Shown here one piece after another: positions 11,496-23,600 of a DNA stretch of 64,000 nucleotides (its first letter is position 1; every line of letters starts with the position of its first letter). Under the pieces are notes generated by a model. That model was not told where the DNA came from and did no database searches. It was given only the letters and a program-made list of their open reading frames with translations. The DNA is from Diprion similis. Taxonomy: Eukaryota; Arthropoda; Insecta; Hymenoptera; Diprionidae. The translations under genes were made by a program, and so were the position numbers. The stretch lies in the NCBI RefSeq assembly GCF_021155765.1, contig NC_060110.1, positions 23,644,001 to 23,708,000 of the forward strand, given 5' to 3'.

Positions 11496-14400
11496 GTTTT
11501 CAAAAAAAAGGGTAGACGTAAAAAAATAGAATTGCTGATTGATAGAAGGTCCAACGTAACGAATTTTCATAAACACGAAAATTTTATTCGTAGAATTGAA
11601 AAATGTGAAAAGTTGAAGTAGAGAAAATTGAAAACATAACAAGTCGAAAAATATAAAACAAAAAAAAATATATAGAAAGGTCAAAACATGGAACAGCAAA
11701 ATCGAGAACCTGTATACAATTCTACAGTTTGGCGTTCTATGTTCTAACCTTTTTAATCTTTGACTTCTCCATACTTGGACTTTCAACATTTTTAAATCCT
11801 TTTTGTGTTTTTAAAAACTTCGATATGGTGGCCCTTCGATTTCTATCGGTTTCTGTACTTTTATCTCCATGGAAAAAAAGTAGAAAACAAAAATCGCGGA
11901 AACTGAAGCAATGAAGCAGTTGAATGAGGCTGCATCCTTGCCAAGACGAGGGGGAGTCGATTGTCACTGAGAATTCTAGTAACCAGGTGCATATGTGAGA
12001 TCGCATAAATACGCCTGCAGGGTAACCGAGTTCGTAATTGTTATCGGGGTCGTTTTTGCCTCTCACGCGAGTCAGAACAGAAGTAAACTTTGGCTCGCGT
12101 TCAAGTATCTATTTTCGTTTTTAGCGTTTTCAACAACGCACGCACCTTGTTGCTGCTGCTGCTACTTCTGCTGCGTGCTGCAGCACGCGTGCTCTTAATT
12201 TTGCGTAAAGATAACGACTCGGCGTACTGTCACCCTCCTCTTCCTTTCGGCTCTTCCTTTTCTCGCCGCGAAAGCTCTTCTGCGGTCCAGAAGGCGAAAA
12301 CACTACGCAAGCAGCTATTTCTGCACATTTTCACACACCTGCGTATGCCTGTAAGCGTTGAGACGAATGATGCTTACTCGGAATAATTAACCACCGGATG
12401 GGATAGAAAAGGAAAAAACTCCGTAAGAACAATTGATGTATAAAACACGATGTTTTTCCAATTGCCTTCAAATTTTTTTTCTTTTCCTTGGTGGAATGCA
12501 AAACTTCGTTAAATCGATCCTAGATTTATTCTCAACTCAGTCAAAACTTCAATCATCAAATCGATGTGAATTTCGTATATACTTGAGGTCTTTTTTTTAA
12601 TCACGACACGTGTATAATAAAAGTATAAAATATCGAACTTTGTTGTTGATCCGTGACGTAAATATTTGCTATAAGATCGATCGAAGTTAATTAGAATACT
12701 CTCAAAATAGCAAGATTATGTGCAAATTTTTCATCGACCTATTTGTGAGTCAACGAATCAGTTTCAGCGACTAAATGATCTCCTATTTTTTAAAATAGGT
12801 CACCTCATTATATTCTCGGAAGCCTTATTATATAATAATAGAGCGTTTTTAAAAAGCCCGCAAGATCATTAAGCCACCGGGGAAATAAAATTATATAAGT
12901 TAATAAAGGGGCTTTAAATAATAGCGCGTCAATTTTATTGAGATGCTTAAAAAATAGGTAAATCCGGAAGTGACGCAACGCGTGATCGGGAGAAAATAAC
13001 ATCTTTTCTTCAATTTAATTATGACAAAGTCACACATTGAGCATTTAGGATGATTTTTGAAAAATTTTCAAAGAATGCTAGAAAAACGGACATGTATTAA
13101 AATTATAAACAAGAGCACGAATATTGATTTTTATTTAAAACATTCGTACAAAATGTGGTGAAAAATCTAGTAGATTCATTCAATGTATTTTATTGGGAAA
13201 ACAATTTTTTACAAATCCGCTAAAATTGATTTTTTTTTGGTTTAGTCAAGTTAATAGTCCTATTCGTTAATCTGAATCAATATCACTATAATATTGAAAA
13301 CTGAATATTCAACGTTATACAAATTAAAAAAAAAACAATAAACCAAACAATAACATTGTGAAATAAAATTTTGAATCAATTTCAAATCAATTACACATTG
13401 TAGTATTCTTCTATGATTTTAGTATATGTCCTTTTTTTTTGTCTTATCAGGAAAATCTTTTAATTCTAGACTCACGAAACGTTTTAAATAATTGACTAAC
13501 AAAAATTTGCATTAACAATTTTTTCATCATTTTTGTCTCTTCTTCAAAGGATGAACCCCCCCCTCCTATTCTCGAAAACATGGAATTCGGTGATGGCGAG
13601 GACGAGAGAATAGACGACAGAGTACACGTCGTACCTTATACCTAATTTACGAAAGGGATATACGTAGGTATAGGTATACACTCGTAACTATACTCGCACG
13701 TGTTTGACGTTTAGAAAGCAAGGCAGAGCTGTTGAGAGCCAGCCCATAAGCATCGGAGGCATCCAGGCATTCGGCCCTAGCTTGCGCAATCGCCGCGAGA
13801 TTATTCTAGACTTCGGATCTGTTCAAGTATAATTATACGTAGGTATGTAGAGTCAGCTAGGAATATGTACGTAAGTACTATATGTATAATAAATATTCCG
13901 AGGAAGTAATTAGAACGTACAGGACATCTTATCCTGTACAATAATTAACATAATGCAAGTTTAACTCGATTATCCTGCAGAAATTATGCATCGTATTTAT
14001 GTGTTCACGTATATCGTAGATCGATGTGGTGTAAAAGAGAAGCAATTGGCTATTTATTATTTAGGACGATAGTAGTTTCCGTCTTTCGTATTGCACAACA
14101 ATCTTTAACGGTAATTATGCCCTCATTTGCAGTAAAATAAAAAGAAGAGAAATAGCGAAAGAAAGAAAGAAAGGAAGGAAGGAAGAAGATAAAGAAGAAG
14201 AAGAAGAATCTCGTCGCGACGCTTGATTAAGAGCCGGTTTTACTATGGCGGCGGAAATGGGTATAACGTGTATACGTTTCCAAGTAGTATATACCTATAG
14301 GTGCAGAAGTAAGCACAGGCGTATAAAAAATGCCAACTGCCAGTATAACGAAATAGGCGCGATTTTTAATCCGCCATTTTGATCCGTTGACGCGATACTT

Positions 14401-14518
14401 TCACAGGGTTAACTCGGGTCGTATATAACATAGGATATTTTATACCGTGTCCCCTTTATACACGAGATCCCATATATTTTTACAACACTCCCTTGCCCAT
14501 TCCTATCTACGCCCTCAG

Positions 14519-15583
14519 AATTCTTCAGATTCTTCAATTTCGTTCAAAGACAATCTCAAGTTCTGCATTTCGGAAAGAAAAATCAGGGCCAATTACACCG
14601 TGAATTTCCAACCGCCAAGAGATGAAAATCCTTCTGATCTAATTGTCATATGGGAAGAGAAATTTAGTCGGTGAGTAGAAAAGGAGTAAAAAAAAAATGA
14701 GAATTTCTCAAATTTCATGCTTTAACTCATCGACTGTTTTTCCGTTACCTTGAACGAAATTTAACAATGAATTCAACCGATTCGAAAGTTGAGGGCAATT
14801 AAATTGATACACGCTATATCGGGTAATCGCATGTGGCAAACGAGCAGATTTACTTAAGGTTAAGCAGAGAGCGGAGTGCAGGCGCCGTTTGCGAACAAGT
14901 TTCCATTTGCGGTGTTGTAGTACAAACGTTATGTAGATTATAGAGGTGGTACACTAACAGGCATCACATGGAAAGTTACCGAACAAAACGAATTCTGATG
15001 CAGGAGATACCTGCACGTAGGCATGATACATAATACATTACATAGGTGTACATGGGAACGGTGAATCGCATACACCCTAGGTACGAACTACACATTGGTA
15101 AAATCGACTTTGTAATCCATATTCCAAAGCGAAGTCTAACTTTGTACTACCATGTTGTACACACCGCTTTAACAGTTACCACGAAGAGTTTGAAAACCGT
15201 GTTGCATACACGTGATTCCGAATCAATATCACATTCTAGCAGAGAAAATTTTCGATCAGTTTATCCTTAGATCGGATAATTATAATCAGAATTACTTTTT
15301 AAAATTATCGTTTGGATAAAAGTTTCATTAATATAACTTATGAAACTGTTGAGGGAAAATTTTCCCCGTTTACAACTCAAATTATCTCTGGTTTCCCGCG
15401 CATTCGCGAAGAACACGATCTACGCGGTGATTCGCTGTAGACGAATGACGTCACAGCTGCGCGCGTCTAACGGACAATCGTGATAACTGAAAACCAATTC
15501 TCTGAGGATTTCAACCAGATTAGGTTACGTCAGTTTGTTGAAGCTGAAAAACCGACTGAAATACAAAGAAGAAAGATTAGATG
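14519..15583 (+). CDS. candidate two-exon fragment of an unrecognised gene
   Basis: I do not recognise the gene. Exon 14519-14670 follows a pyrimidine-rich acceptor (CCCATTCCTATCTACGCCCTCAG) and ends at a good donor (CG|GTGAGTAG). Only one frame is open: 50 codons including FCISERKIRANYTVNFQPP and SDLIVIWEEKFSR. It enters in phase 0 and leaves in phase 2. A second candidate exon, 15519-15583 (CAACCAG|ATTAGG ... GATG|GTAAGT), continues that phase as LGYVSLLKLKNRLKYKEERL. The pattern NYTVNF..P......LIVIWE faintly recalls the WIF domain of Ryk/derailed receptors, but that is only a hint. No further exons were found in either direction. Two matching splice phases and strong donors argue against chance, but transcript evidence is missing. 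Confidence 0.35.
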
Positions 15584-15726
15584 GTAAGTTTCTAAGTTTC
15601 GAGGAAAGAAATCCTTCGATTAAACCAACAGAAGACAGCCTATTGTAAACACTTACGTCAACATGGGCTAGGCGAAGACAGTAATAATATCCATGTGTAA
15701 TTCTTGGCTGATACATAGCTATCTAC

Positions 15727-15817
<91 letters not shown>
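15727..15817. repeat. (AAT)n microsatellite
   Basis: About 30 perfect AAT/ATA triplets, followed by degenerate units to about 15845. It produces a spurious poly-isoleucine frame on the minus strand. Confidence 0.95.
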
Positions 15818-17461
15818 TCAATGATAATAATAACAATAGTAATGACGTGAAGGAACTGGATGTTCGAGTTTTTCTCGCGAATACAGTATAGAAGCTGAGA
15901 ATATCCCGCGGGGGTCTGTGGAATAAGATTGCATGACGAGTGTGGATGGACTGAACACGCGGTCTTGTACTTCATTTGTATAATGTGTTGTGTTATAGGT
16001 AAGAGGAGCAGGATATCCGGAGGGAGAGAAAGAGAGAGATAGAGAGAGAGAAGATGAAGAGGTGAGAACACTAGATGTGCAAGGCTTTGTACTCGTCTAC
16101 CCTCTACCGCGAAAACTGATACTTCCGTTCCGTTGATGTTTCCTGTGATATTTGTTCAACGCAACCCCTCCACTATCCAATTTAATGGAGCATACAAAAC
16201 TACCTTCGAATATGGCGCCACCCACGCCCGGGCAACCCTTGAAATTCAATGTTTCTCGATTTGATAAATCAGGTCGAAAAAAGCGATGGTTGAAATTCAA
16301 TTTTTTCACTTTGGTTCAATCTTTTTTTATTCAATTTCGTTGCCATAGACACTTTTCATCTTGTTACTATTGTCGTCGATTTTATTTATTTTTTTTCAAG
16401 TAAAAAAATACTTTCTCCACAAATTAGTACTCTTCAAATAGAAATTCCCAAAAGTTGATTATTTTTGAGCGACATTCAACGTGACAAAAATCACCGAAAG
16501 ATCGTTTTATAAAATTCGTTTTACAATTTGATTTTTGTACAACATTTGAGGGTCAAAAGATCACGATTTAAAGCTTCTAAATAATTATTGCGTAAGCTTC
16601 GAGGGTGTAATAAATAAGCATAAAAAACAAACTAAATAACGAAGACGCGCGTTGGCTAATTCAGACCGAACAACCCGCACCAAGAAAGGAATTCTTGAAT
16701 TTATTTCGACCGTTTATTTATCGACTTATTTACTTTCAGAGGGTCTCCTTAAACTCCCCGAGGGATTGAATTGAGCTTTAATTAGTACGGGGAATATCTG
16801 TCTGTTTAAAACTCGAACGATACCTACGTTTTATGATCCGCTTATTATAGACACATAAGACTTTAAATCTAAACAGATTTGATGCAGCAGCACTCAATGC
16901 GTCCGCGTTTATATACACGAGATATTTATTTTCTCGTCGAGTGTATGGGGATTTTCAAATTCCATGTTTATAACTCTGAGCGAAACTTTGTTCTCAAATT
17001 GTAAAAATAAAATCAGGCTAACATATTTTCAAAATGAATTTAAATACTCGAATGCAAGGTGCAGAAATTTACATTTAAAAATATGATGCAAATTAATAAA
17101 AATGAACAGCGTGCGTTTGTATCGAATAAACTGCCTCGCTCGAATCCAATCATTTGACGTTGAACATAACTTTGTTTTTATCTTTATTTTGATTTTTTTT
17201 TTCCGTAACGTATCTCAATTTTCTTTCGCCCAATCAAAGTTTATCTTCGGCTTACTGTTATACACACATTTGAATGTACACCGATCCGCAGTATCGGAAA
17301 ACGCGTCGACGACGTGCTTCGATTACTTCAAAGTACCCTTCTCCTCTCGTGTGCCATATCCGTACATTGATACACACGTGGGAGATGCAGGCAGCCATAA
17401 CGATGCTGCCAATCGATGCATGAAAGTACCACTTTAGAATCTACACATGCGACGTAACTCG

Positions 17462-17505
<44 letters not shown>
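17462..17505. repeat. (TA)n microsatellite
   Basis: TA dinucleotides broken once by GT, followed by TACATATTTAAATATACC. Confidence 0.9.
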
Positions 17506-17509
<4 letters not shown>

Positions 17510-19678
17510 TTAAATATACCCAAGTTATATACTTAAAGCCATATGCGCGGATTTTAGAGCACGTGGTAACGAAATAAAAATAACAAACAAAAAAGAAAAA
17601 AGAAATTACGAAAATTTCTACCAGAATTTACTACGGAATTTCAAACACTACCGTTTTAATTTTCTCTGAAAAGGTTTTTGTCCAACATACTATAACTACA
17701 AACTCGAAACCGAATTTCAAAAAATTTCCTGCAAATATTTGTTGAATTCAAAATTCAAATTCTTAATCCAAGCTTCAAATACTTAATTTCTTCTCCTGAA
17801 TTACAACCTCTGCAAGGATCAAATTCACTGAAAAAAATTCTCATTTATCCCGGGGGAGATTTTCGCCTGCGCGTAAAGGCGATAAATATTATTCGCAATA
17901 TGCGGTTCGTTCGTACTCAATAAATTCTTATGTATCTAACTTGTAACATATCTATACCGCACGTCATGAAAGTCAAGGAAGACCGCGTCGGAAATCGAGC
18001 GATATATACATACATGCGGATACTTTATATACACCTACTTATCCACTTCATAAATCATGCATGCGATTTGTGGTTTATGTACATTGTATGTATGTACATA
18101 CATACGAGATACAGGATATCCACTATATATAATATACTCGCAATACTTCAAATGCAAACGACGCGGCGATTCGCCCGAGATTTATACGATTACGAAGCTA
18201 ATATCAATTGGGTGTTCTATTTTTCATTAATTATTAATCAAAAAGTATTTCTTTTTTTTTCTCTTACCTCTGTATAAATTCTTTCTTAACCTTTAATATT
18301 AAGTGATATAATAAAACGAATGGATAAACGAATTAAGGGTAAAAAAAGATCCTCCATAAAACCTCACTGATCAGAGTTTCAGATTCCCTGACGGAAACTC
18401 AAGTCCAGGTGCATAGGGGTCGCCGTTCCAGGTGTGTTTGCACACTTTATCCTGGTGTTCCCAAATCTTGCTCCCTGCCTCGAACAATCGTTATACTTCT
18501 ATAGTCGATCCACCCGTGAGTATCGAAATGATTATTCCATAAAAGATGCATGAAAACTGATCAGAACGAAGACTAAAGACTGTTTAAACTTTCCAGAAAA
18601 CCACATCATTAGTGTCTGTGCAAGAGATTGAAGAATTTAATACTTCTCAATTATCACTTTTCTTTCCTATGTCCGTATGTTTCGCTGATAATAAATAATT
18701 GACGGTGTTTATACCCTTGCAATTCGCTGTTTTATACTCGTGGTTGAGTACGGATGCAGACGTGTAAGTATATCGCACACAGTGATCGGGATATTATACC
18801 TACATCGTGCACATGGGCCAGGTGGCACCAGATGCGCGAGTACGAAAAGTTTCGACTGAGGATTACGAGGACAGCTGCGTCTGTCCTGACGTCGATCACG
18901 AGGAACTCTCCTGTTAGTTTTCAAACGATGGGTATAACGTATTATTCGGTATTCCTTTTCCGACGAGCCAACCAACGAAACTCTCGGCAAACGGTGCGGG
19001 GGCGATTGATTTATACTCATGGTTATATTACTGGAGTTTTAAATTCCGTTCCGATCACTAACGGTGAATCATTATTCCCGTATAGATTCCGCTTTTAAGT
19101 GTAATAAAATATGCGTAATTAACAAGGGGAAAAAGTCTTGGATTGCAGATTCCACGACGTTTAATACGGAGATCAACGAAAGAGAAGGGAAGAAATTCCA
19201 AGTGAAGAAAAGTGATTATTCGGCCTTATGCTCAGAGATTGATCTGTAACTTGAGGAATGTAGGTATAGTAGCTTACAAGAGTATAATTTAGTATAAAGG
19301 GATGTACTTCTGATCATCAAAAGTAAATATCAAGGTACACTCTCATTTTACCGCCAATGTGTACCACGAATTCCTGAAGTTACTAAATCAATCGGCTACC
19401 ACGAGGTAGCCATCCGAAAGAGTATCGTCATTTCAAATTTTGACTCACGGTTCGATTGAAGTCAAAACATGATATATATTTTGAGGTTATACTTTTGAGC
19501 CACGATTGGCGAGAATTCTCTCGCAGAACGATCGTGTTTCTTACTTATATACAAAAGAGAGATTTGAAGTTGTGGTTGTTACATGTACAGTCCTTGATTA
19601 TTCTCATTTTTTATCGTAACTAAAAAATATATAAAGTTTTGATTACGAAGTAAAAACGACTTTTGTATCTGTAACCAG

Positions 19679-20514
19679 AAAATCTAGTACGTGTTACCAT
19701 TTTTTTTTTTTTACACCTCGAAAACGCGGGGATGCAAAACTCCTGTACCGCTCAAGCGATCAAAGTGAAAGTTGGGTAGTTAATGCCTTATTTTGGCAAA
19801 AAGTGGAGCGTATTTTTAATTTTTCAAGATTTGGAAAAAAAATTTACAGATTGGTTACCACCCACAGAAATTGGCCAAATTTTCACAGTTGCACTGAATG
19901 AATCAAACTCTCCCGTATGATGCCAGTCGGCGGTGATCAAACACACATTTTGGGTCCAGTCCCATGAGATTTCATGGTGAAATGACGAAATGGCGACTGA
20001 TCTGGTTTTCGATTACGAAGAACACCGAAATCTCTTTTTGGCGACATTTGTTACCGACATTACGCGCATGCCGGTAACGCATGCATGTAATGTCGGTAAA
20101 AAATAACCGGCATGCGTGAAAGGTCGGTGACAAATGTCGCCAAAAAGAGATTTCGGTGTTTTTCGTAATCGGAAACCAGATCAGCTGCCATTTCGTCATT
20201 TCACCATCAAATCTCACGGAACTGGGCTCAAAATGTGTGTTTCATCACCGCCGACTGGCATCATACTGGAGAGTTTGATCCATTCAGTGTAACTGTGAAA
20301 ATTTGGCCAATTTCTGTGGGTGGTAGCCAATCAGTTAAATTTTTTTCTTAATTTTGAACAATTAAAACGACGCTCCACTTTTTGCCAAAATAAGGCATTA
20401 AATGCCCAAGTTTCACTCTGATCGCTTGAGTGGTATAGGAGTTTTGAATCCCCGCGTTTTTGAGTTGTATAACGCGTCTTTATAAGCACCTCAAGGCCAT
20501 TTGACTAGATTTTT
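19679..20514. mobile_element. long foldback inverted repeat (about 380-base arms, about 30-base spacer)
   Basis: The left arm, 19679-20075, and the right arm, about 20106-20514, are reverse complements of each other along almost their whole length. Matching landmarks include AAAACGCGGGGAT (19721 and 20449), CTTATTTTGGCAAAAAGTGG (19788 and 20385), ACCCACAGAAATTGGCCAAA (19859 and 20303), ATGCCAGTCGGCGGTGAT and CACCGAAATCTCTTTTTGGC near the centre. Small substitutions give roughly nine in ten identity by eye. Both outer ends carry AATCTAGT. There is no open reading frame. The structure fits a foldback-type or MITE element, and it would fold into a very long hairpin if transcribed. I could not define a target-site duplication. 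Confidence 0.8.
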
Positions 20515-20610
20515 TGAACTATAACCGTAGAAGGATGAACCTCGCAGGTAGAAAAAACGACGGAACCCTCTGCATCCCCCCCCCCCCCCTCCTTCAGTTT
20601 AGGGACGTAC

Positions 20611-23600
20611 CTTTTGGGCCTTGCAGGCAGCGGCGAGGGGCAGCACGTCGTGGGGATGAGCGGAGTGTCTGTCCCGAAGGCACAGCGAGCATGCGGCGCT
20701 TTTGCACATCGCGCAGTAGAGGCAAACCATTTCGGTAGGGTGATCGGCGCACCCCATCGCACCCGGGTCACCCGGCCCACGTTGTCGCGTCGAAGAGGAC
20801 TGCCAGCTGCCCCTTGGTGGTCCCAGGTTGTGAGCGGCCAGGGGCCCTCTGTTGGGGTGACAAGATTCTCGGCAGGAGTCGCAGTAGAGGACCTGAAAGT
20901 TGGCGAAAACGTTTGTATCAATAACAAGGATCGTTATCGCCGCACGGAGAAAAATATTCGACGGTCTTACCGACCGTCGGCAAAGAGCGTCGGTACAAAC
21001 TGTTGCCATGCGATTAACCGATTAGTCGGCAGCATAGATTGATCGTTTTTTCGATTAATCGACGATTTTGGTTAATCGTTTTTCCGATTGATCGATTGAT
21101 CGAAGTGCCTCATAATAATTCTGCAAGTCTGTCGGTATATGAATGAAAAACGTCGATTAATTGATTAATCGGAGGAACGATTAATCAAAATCGTCGATTG
21201 ATCGATTAATTCATCGAAAGAACGATTAATTGAAGCTAGCGATCAATCGATTGATTGCACAGTACTAGTACAAATAACGCGATACAATATCAAACCAAAC
21301 ATAATATTCGGGACTGTTTGTTGTAGTTACGGGTCAATTAACCGATTGGAGGTACTATGTAATTAGATGCTCGAATGGATTCATTGATTATTTATGCTTG
21401 AATAAAGACAGTTGGTGATCGTCGGATATGGGTTCAAGCGTATTAGTAAACGGCTAATCAAGTGGACACAGAAACCCCTTGAGGTGTTTTTATGCCATAC
21501 GGAATGTCGCAAGATTTGATAAATGAAAATGAATGAAACGTGCCTTAAAAATAAAAAGAGAAATGAATTTGTCTACATGTTATATGTCGTTAAAAGTGGC
21601 CACAGAATCTACCGATAAATTTTTGTTGTTCCCTTACGTTCTACAAGAGTTTAAAATCAATTGATAAAAAAATTCTGAATACATAGATTAGAATATACGA
21701 TATACAAATTTAGATTAGTTACAATATCTGTAAATTTATGACGAGAGCATATGAAAAGAGACGAGAGACGTGAAAAGGAAGATAAACAAAACCGAATTCA
21801 GTTATTGTATAGAGATACAAATACAGAGACTATTAGATGCGGAGGAGAGATACGCGGAGAAATTCATCATCGACGAACTTGCGTTGTTTGAAATGCTCGC
21901 ACTACAATGATAAAATCCAGACAGTTGTTTCTTGGGAATCGTCAAGAAAGGTTCTTCTCTCAATTAGGGTAGTAGATCCATTGATGAGACCAGAGTGAGT
22001 TTGAGTTTCTCAATGTGCCTGACTGCCTGTGTTACGTAAAATTCGTCGGAGTTAATTCGGAAACAATGATACCTAACAAGAACAACAACAAGAACAACGA
22101 TAATCCTACCTTGAGGGATCTCAAATTAGCGAAGTTGAGCCATTATATTTGACATAGAATTGAATGACAGGGTAACTAATGACACGTGCAATCCTGACGT
22201 AAGCCCTTCATTTGAAACCCCCCGTTATTTTTTTAATCTCATCGCACGATGTACGTCAAAACGTGGAGAGATTATGGATGATGAATATACTTCGCTGTTT
22301 TTTTTACGTCAACCCGGAGAGACCAACAACAGCAGACATGTCATACGGCTAGTCCTCTTTTTGAAACACCAAATAACTTTATGCACATTACATGATAGAA
22401 AAATCTCTACAGCGCAATACACGTGTACGTGTATATCTAATCTAATCCCAGAGTTGAGTGTTTTATTTGTGTATTTTTTTTTTTTTTTTTTTTTTACATG
22501 CCAATTTTTTATTTCTCGCGACACTATACGAGCCCTATTTCAGGCGGTCTACAATTAAAATAATCTCGCCGCTGCTCAGAGGTGAGATGAGAGAAAGGGT
22601 AACAACACTCCGCGGAGAACTGGGTTAAGGTGGGCGAGTGAAGTGAAGAGACTTTTTGGCACACACCTCCAAAGAGGAAATAGCATCTAAGGTAGAAGCT
22701 TAGCGGGAGAGAAGAGCAGAGAATTTATCGCGGAGGTTTACCTTGCGGAAGTTTGAGGGACGGACAAAGACGGAAATAGTAGGTGAAACAGTCTCTTGAC
22801 AAATATATAATCCTGTAAACTATCGAACAACTGTAATTAAACTCAGATCAACACAGCTGTCGGCTCAAGGCCGGGGAACGTGATGCTAGTGGTTGCATTT
22901 CATTGTTCGAATCACGTCGATGCTTGTGAGGAACCTTGATGCAAACCAAACAAAAGAACTCGTGGGATTTTGTCTTCTGCAGAGGGGTTTTTGCAAAATA
23001 TGGTTTCTAGCAAATACTGTCAAGTCTGACTGAATTTCCACCGAACTTGAAGTAAAAGCCTCCCTTGATCTCTTGGACATCAAAGAGCCCAGGACCTTTA
23101 CTCAGTGTCTCTGGACTTCTGTGTTTGCATTGATTTTTAGCGAATTTTTAACTTGAAGATTTGTCGAGGACTGACTCTATCGGTTGAACAATGGTGGAAA
23201 TATTGGTTGACTCGCTTCCTGCTACTCAAGAGACCCTGTGAAATTTCAACGGTTTCTGCATTTTAATACGCTTTTAAGATCGGATACGTTCCATTAAAAG
23301 ATTCGATTGTTGAGTTCGTGAATTTTAAATCGAACGAGAACGTTCCGAGTACCAAACTTCGAGATCCTTTCTGCCACAAAATTTCCCTGCGGGATTCTCA
23401 GATTTTCCAAGTTTTCCAGGTCACCCTGAACTCCATTAAGATCCGATATTCTCAATCAAATCCGGTAACCCTGAATCGAATTCTAATGTCCAAAGGTATG
23501 AGAATTCGAAATTTTCCGAAACGTTATGGGGTGTTTCAATTTCCGAGATCGTTTAATTTAATCGCAATGAATTCCGATACTATTTGAATATCGAATTCAT

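Larger units (their letters stand above)
3384..14518. other. 11 kb of non-coding sequence with scattered repeats
   Basis: No supported gene on either strand. The stretch holds microsatellites, poly-T runs and copies of several dispersed repeats listed separately. The GC-richer patch at 4890-5150 is open in two frames, but neither translation resembles a protein and no splice pair fits. CTG/CTT-type triplet runs at 12140-12180 give a spurious leucine run. If Trim9 has the usual long gene structure, this stretch may lie in its later introns, but no coiled-coil, FN3 or SPRY exon was recognised. Confidence 0.5.
15584..19678. other. non-coding sequence, microsatellites only
   Basis: AT-rich with runs of AAT, TA and GA. 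Open stretches at 16152-16403, 17102-17437 and 18754-19098 have no protein-like character and no convincing splice flanks. Nothing else recognised. Confidence 0.5.

Noticed and set aside
12090-12386. 98-codon plus-strand frame with a leucine run
   Set aside because: The leucines come from a CTG/CTT triplet run; the rest is not protein-like.
15658-16071. 137-codon minus-strand frame with poly-isoleucine
   Set aside because: Produced by the AAT microsatellite.
18380-18480. Compact GC-containing segment that might be a structured RNA
   Set aside because: No tRNA, snRNA or other known RNA signature could be traced in it.
22160-22558. 132-codon plus-strand frame in Trim9 intron 1
   Set aside because: Ends in a poly-T derived Phe run and shows no domain or splice context.
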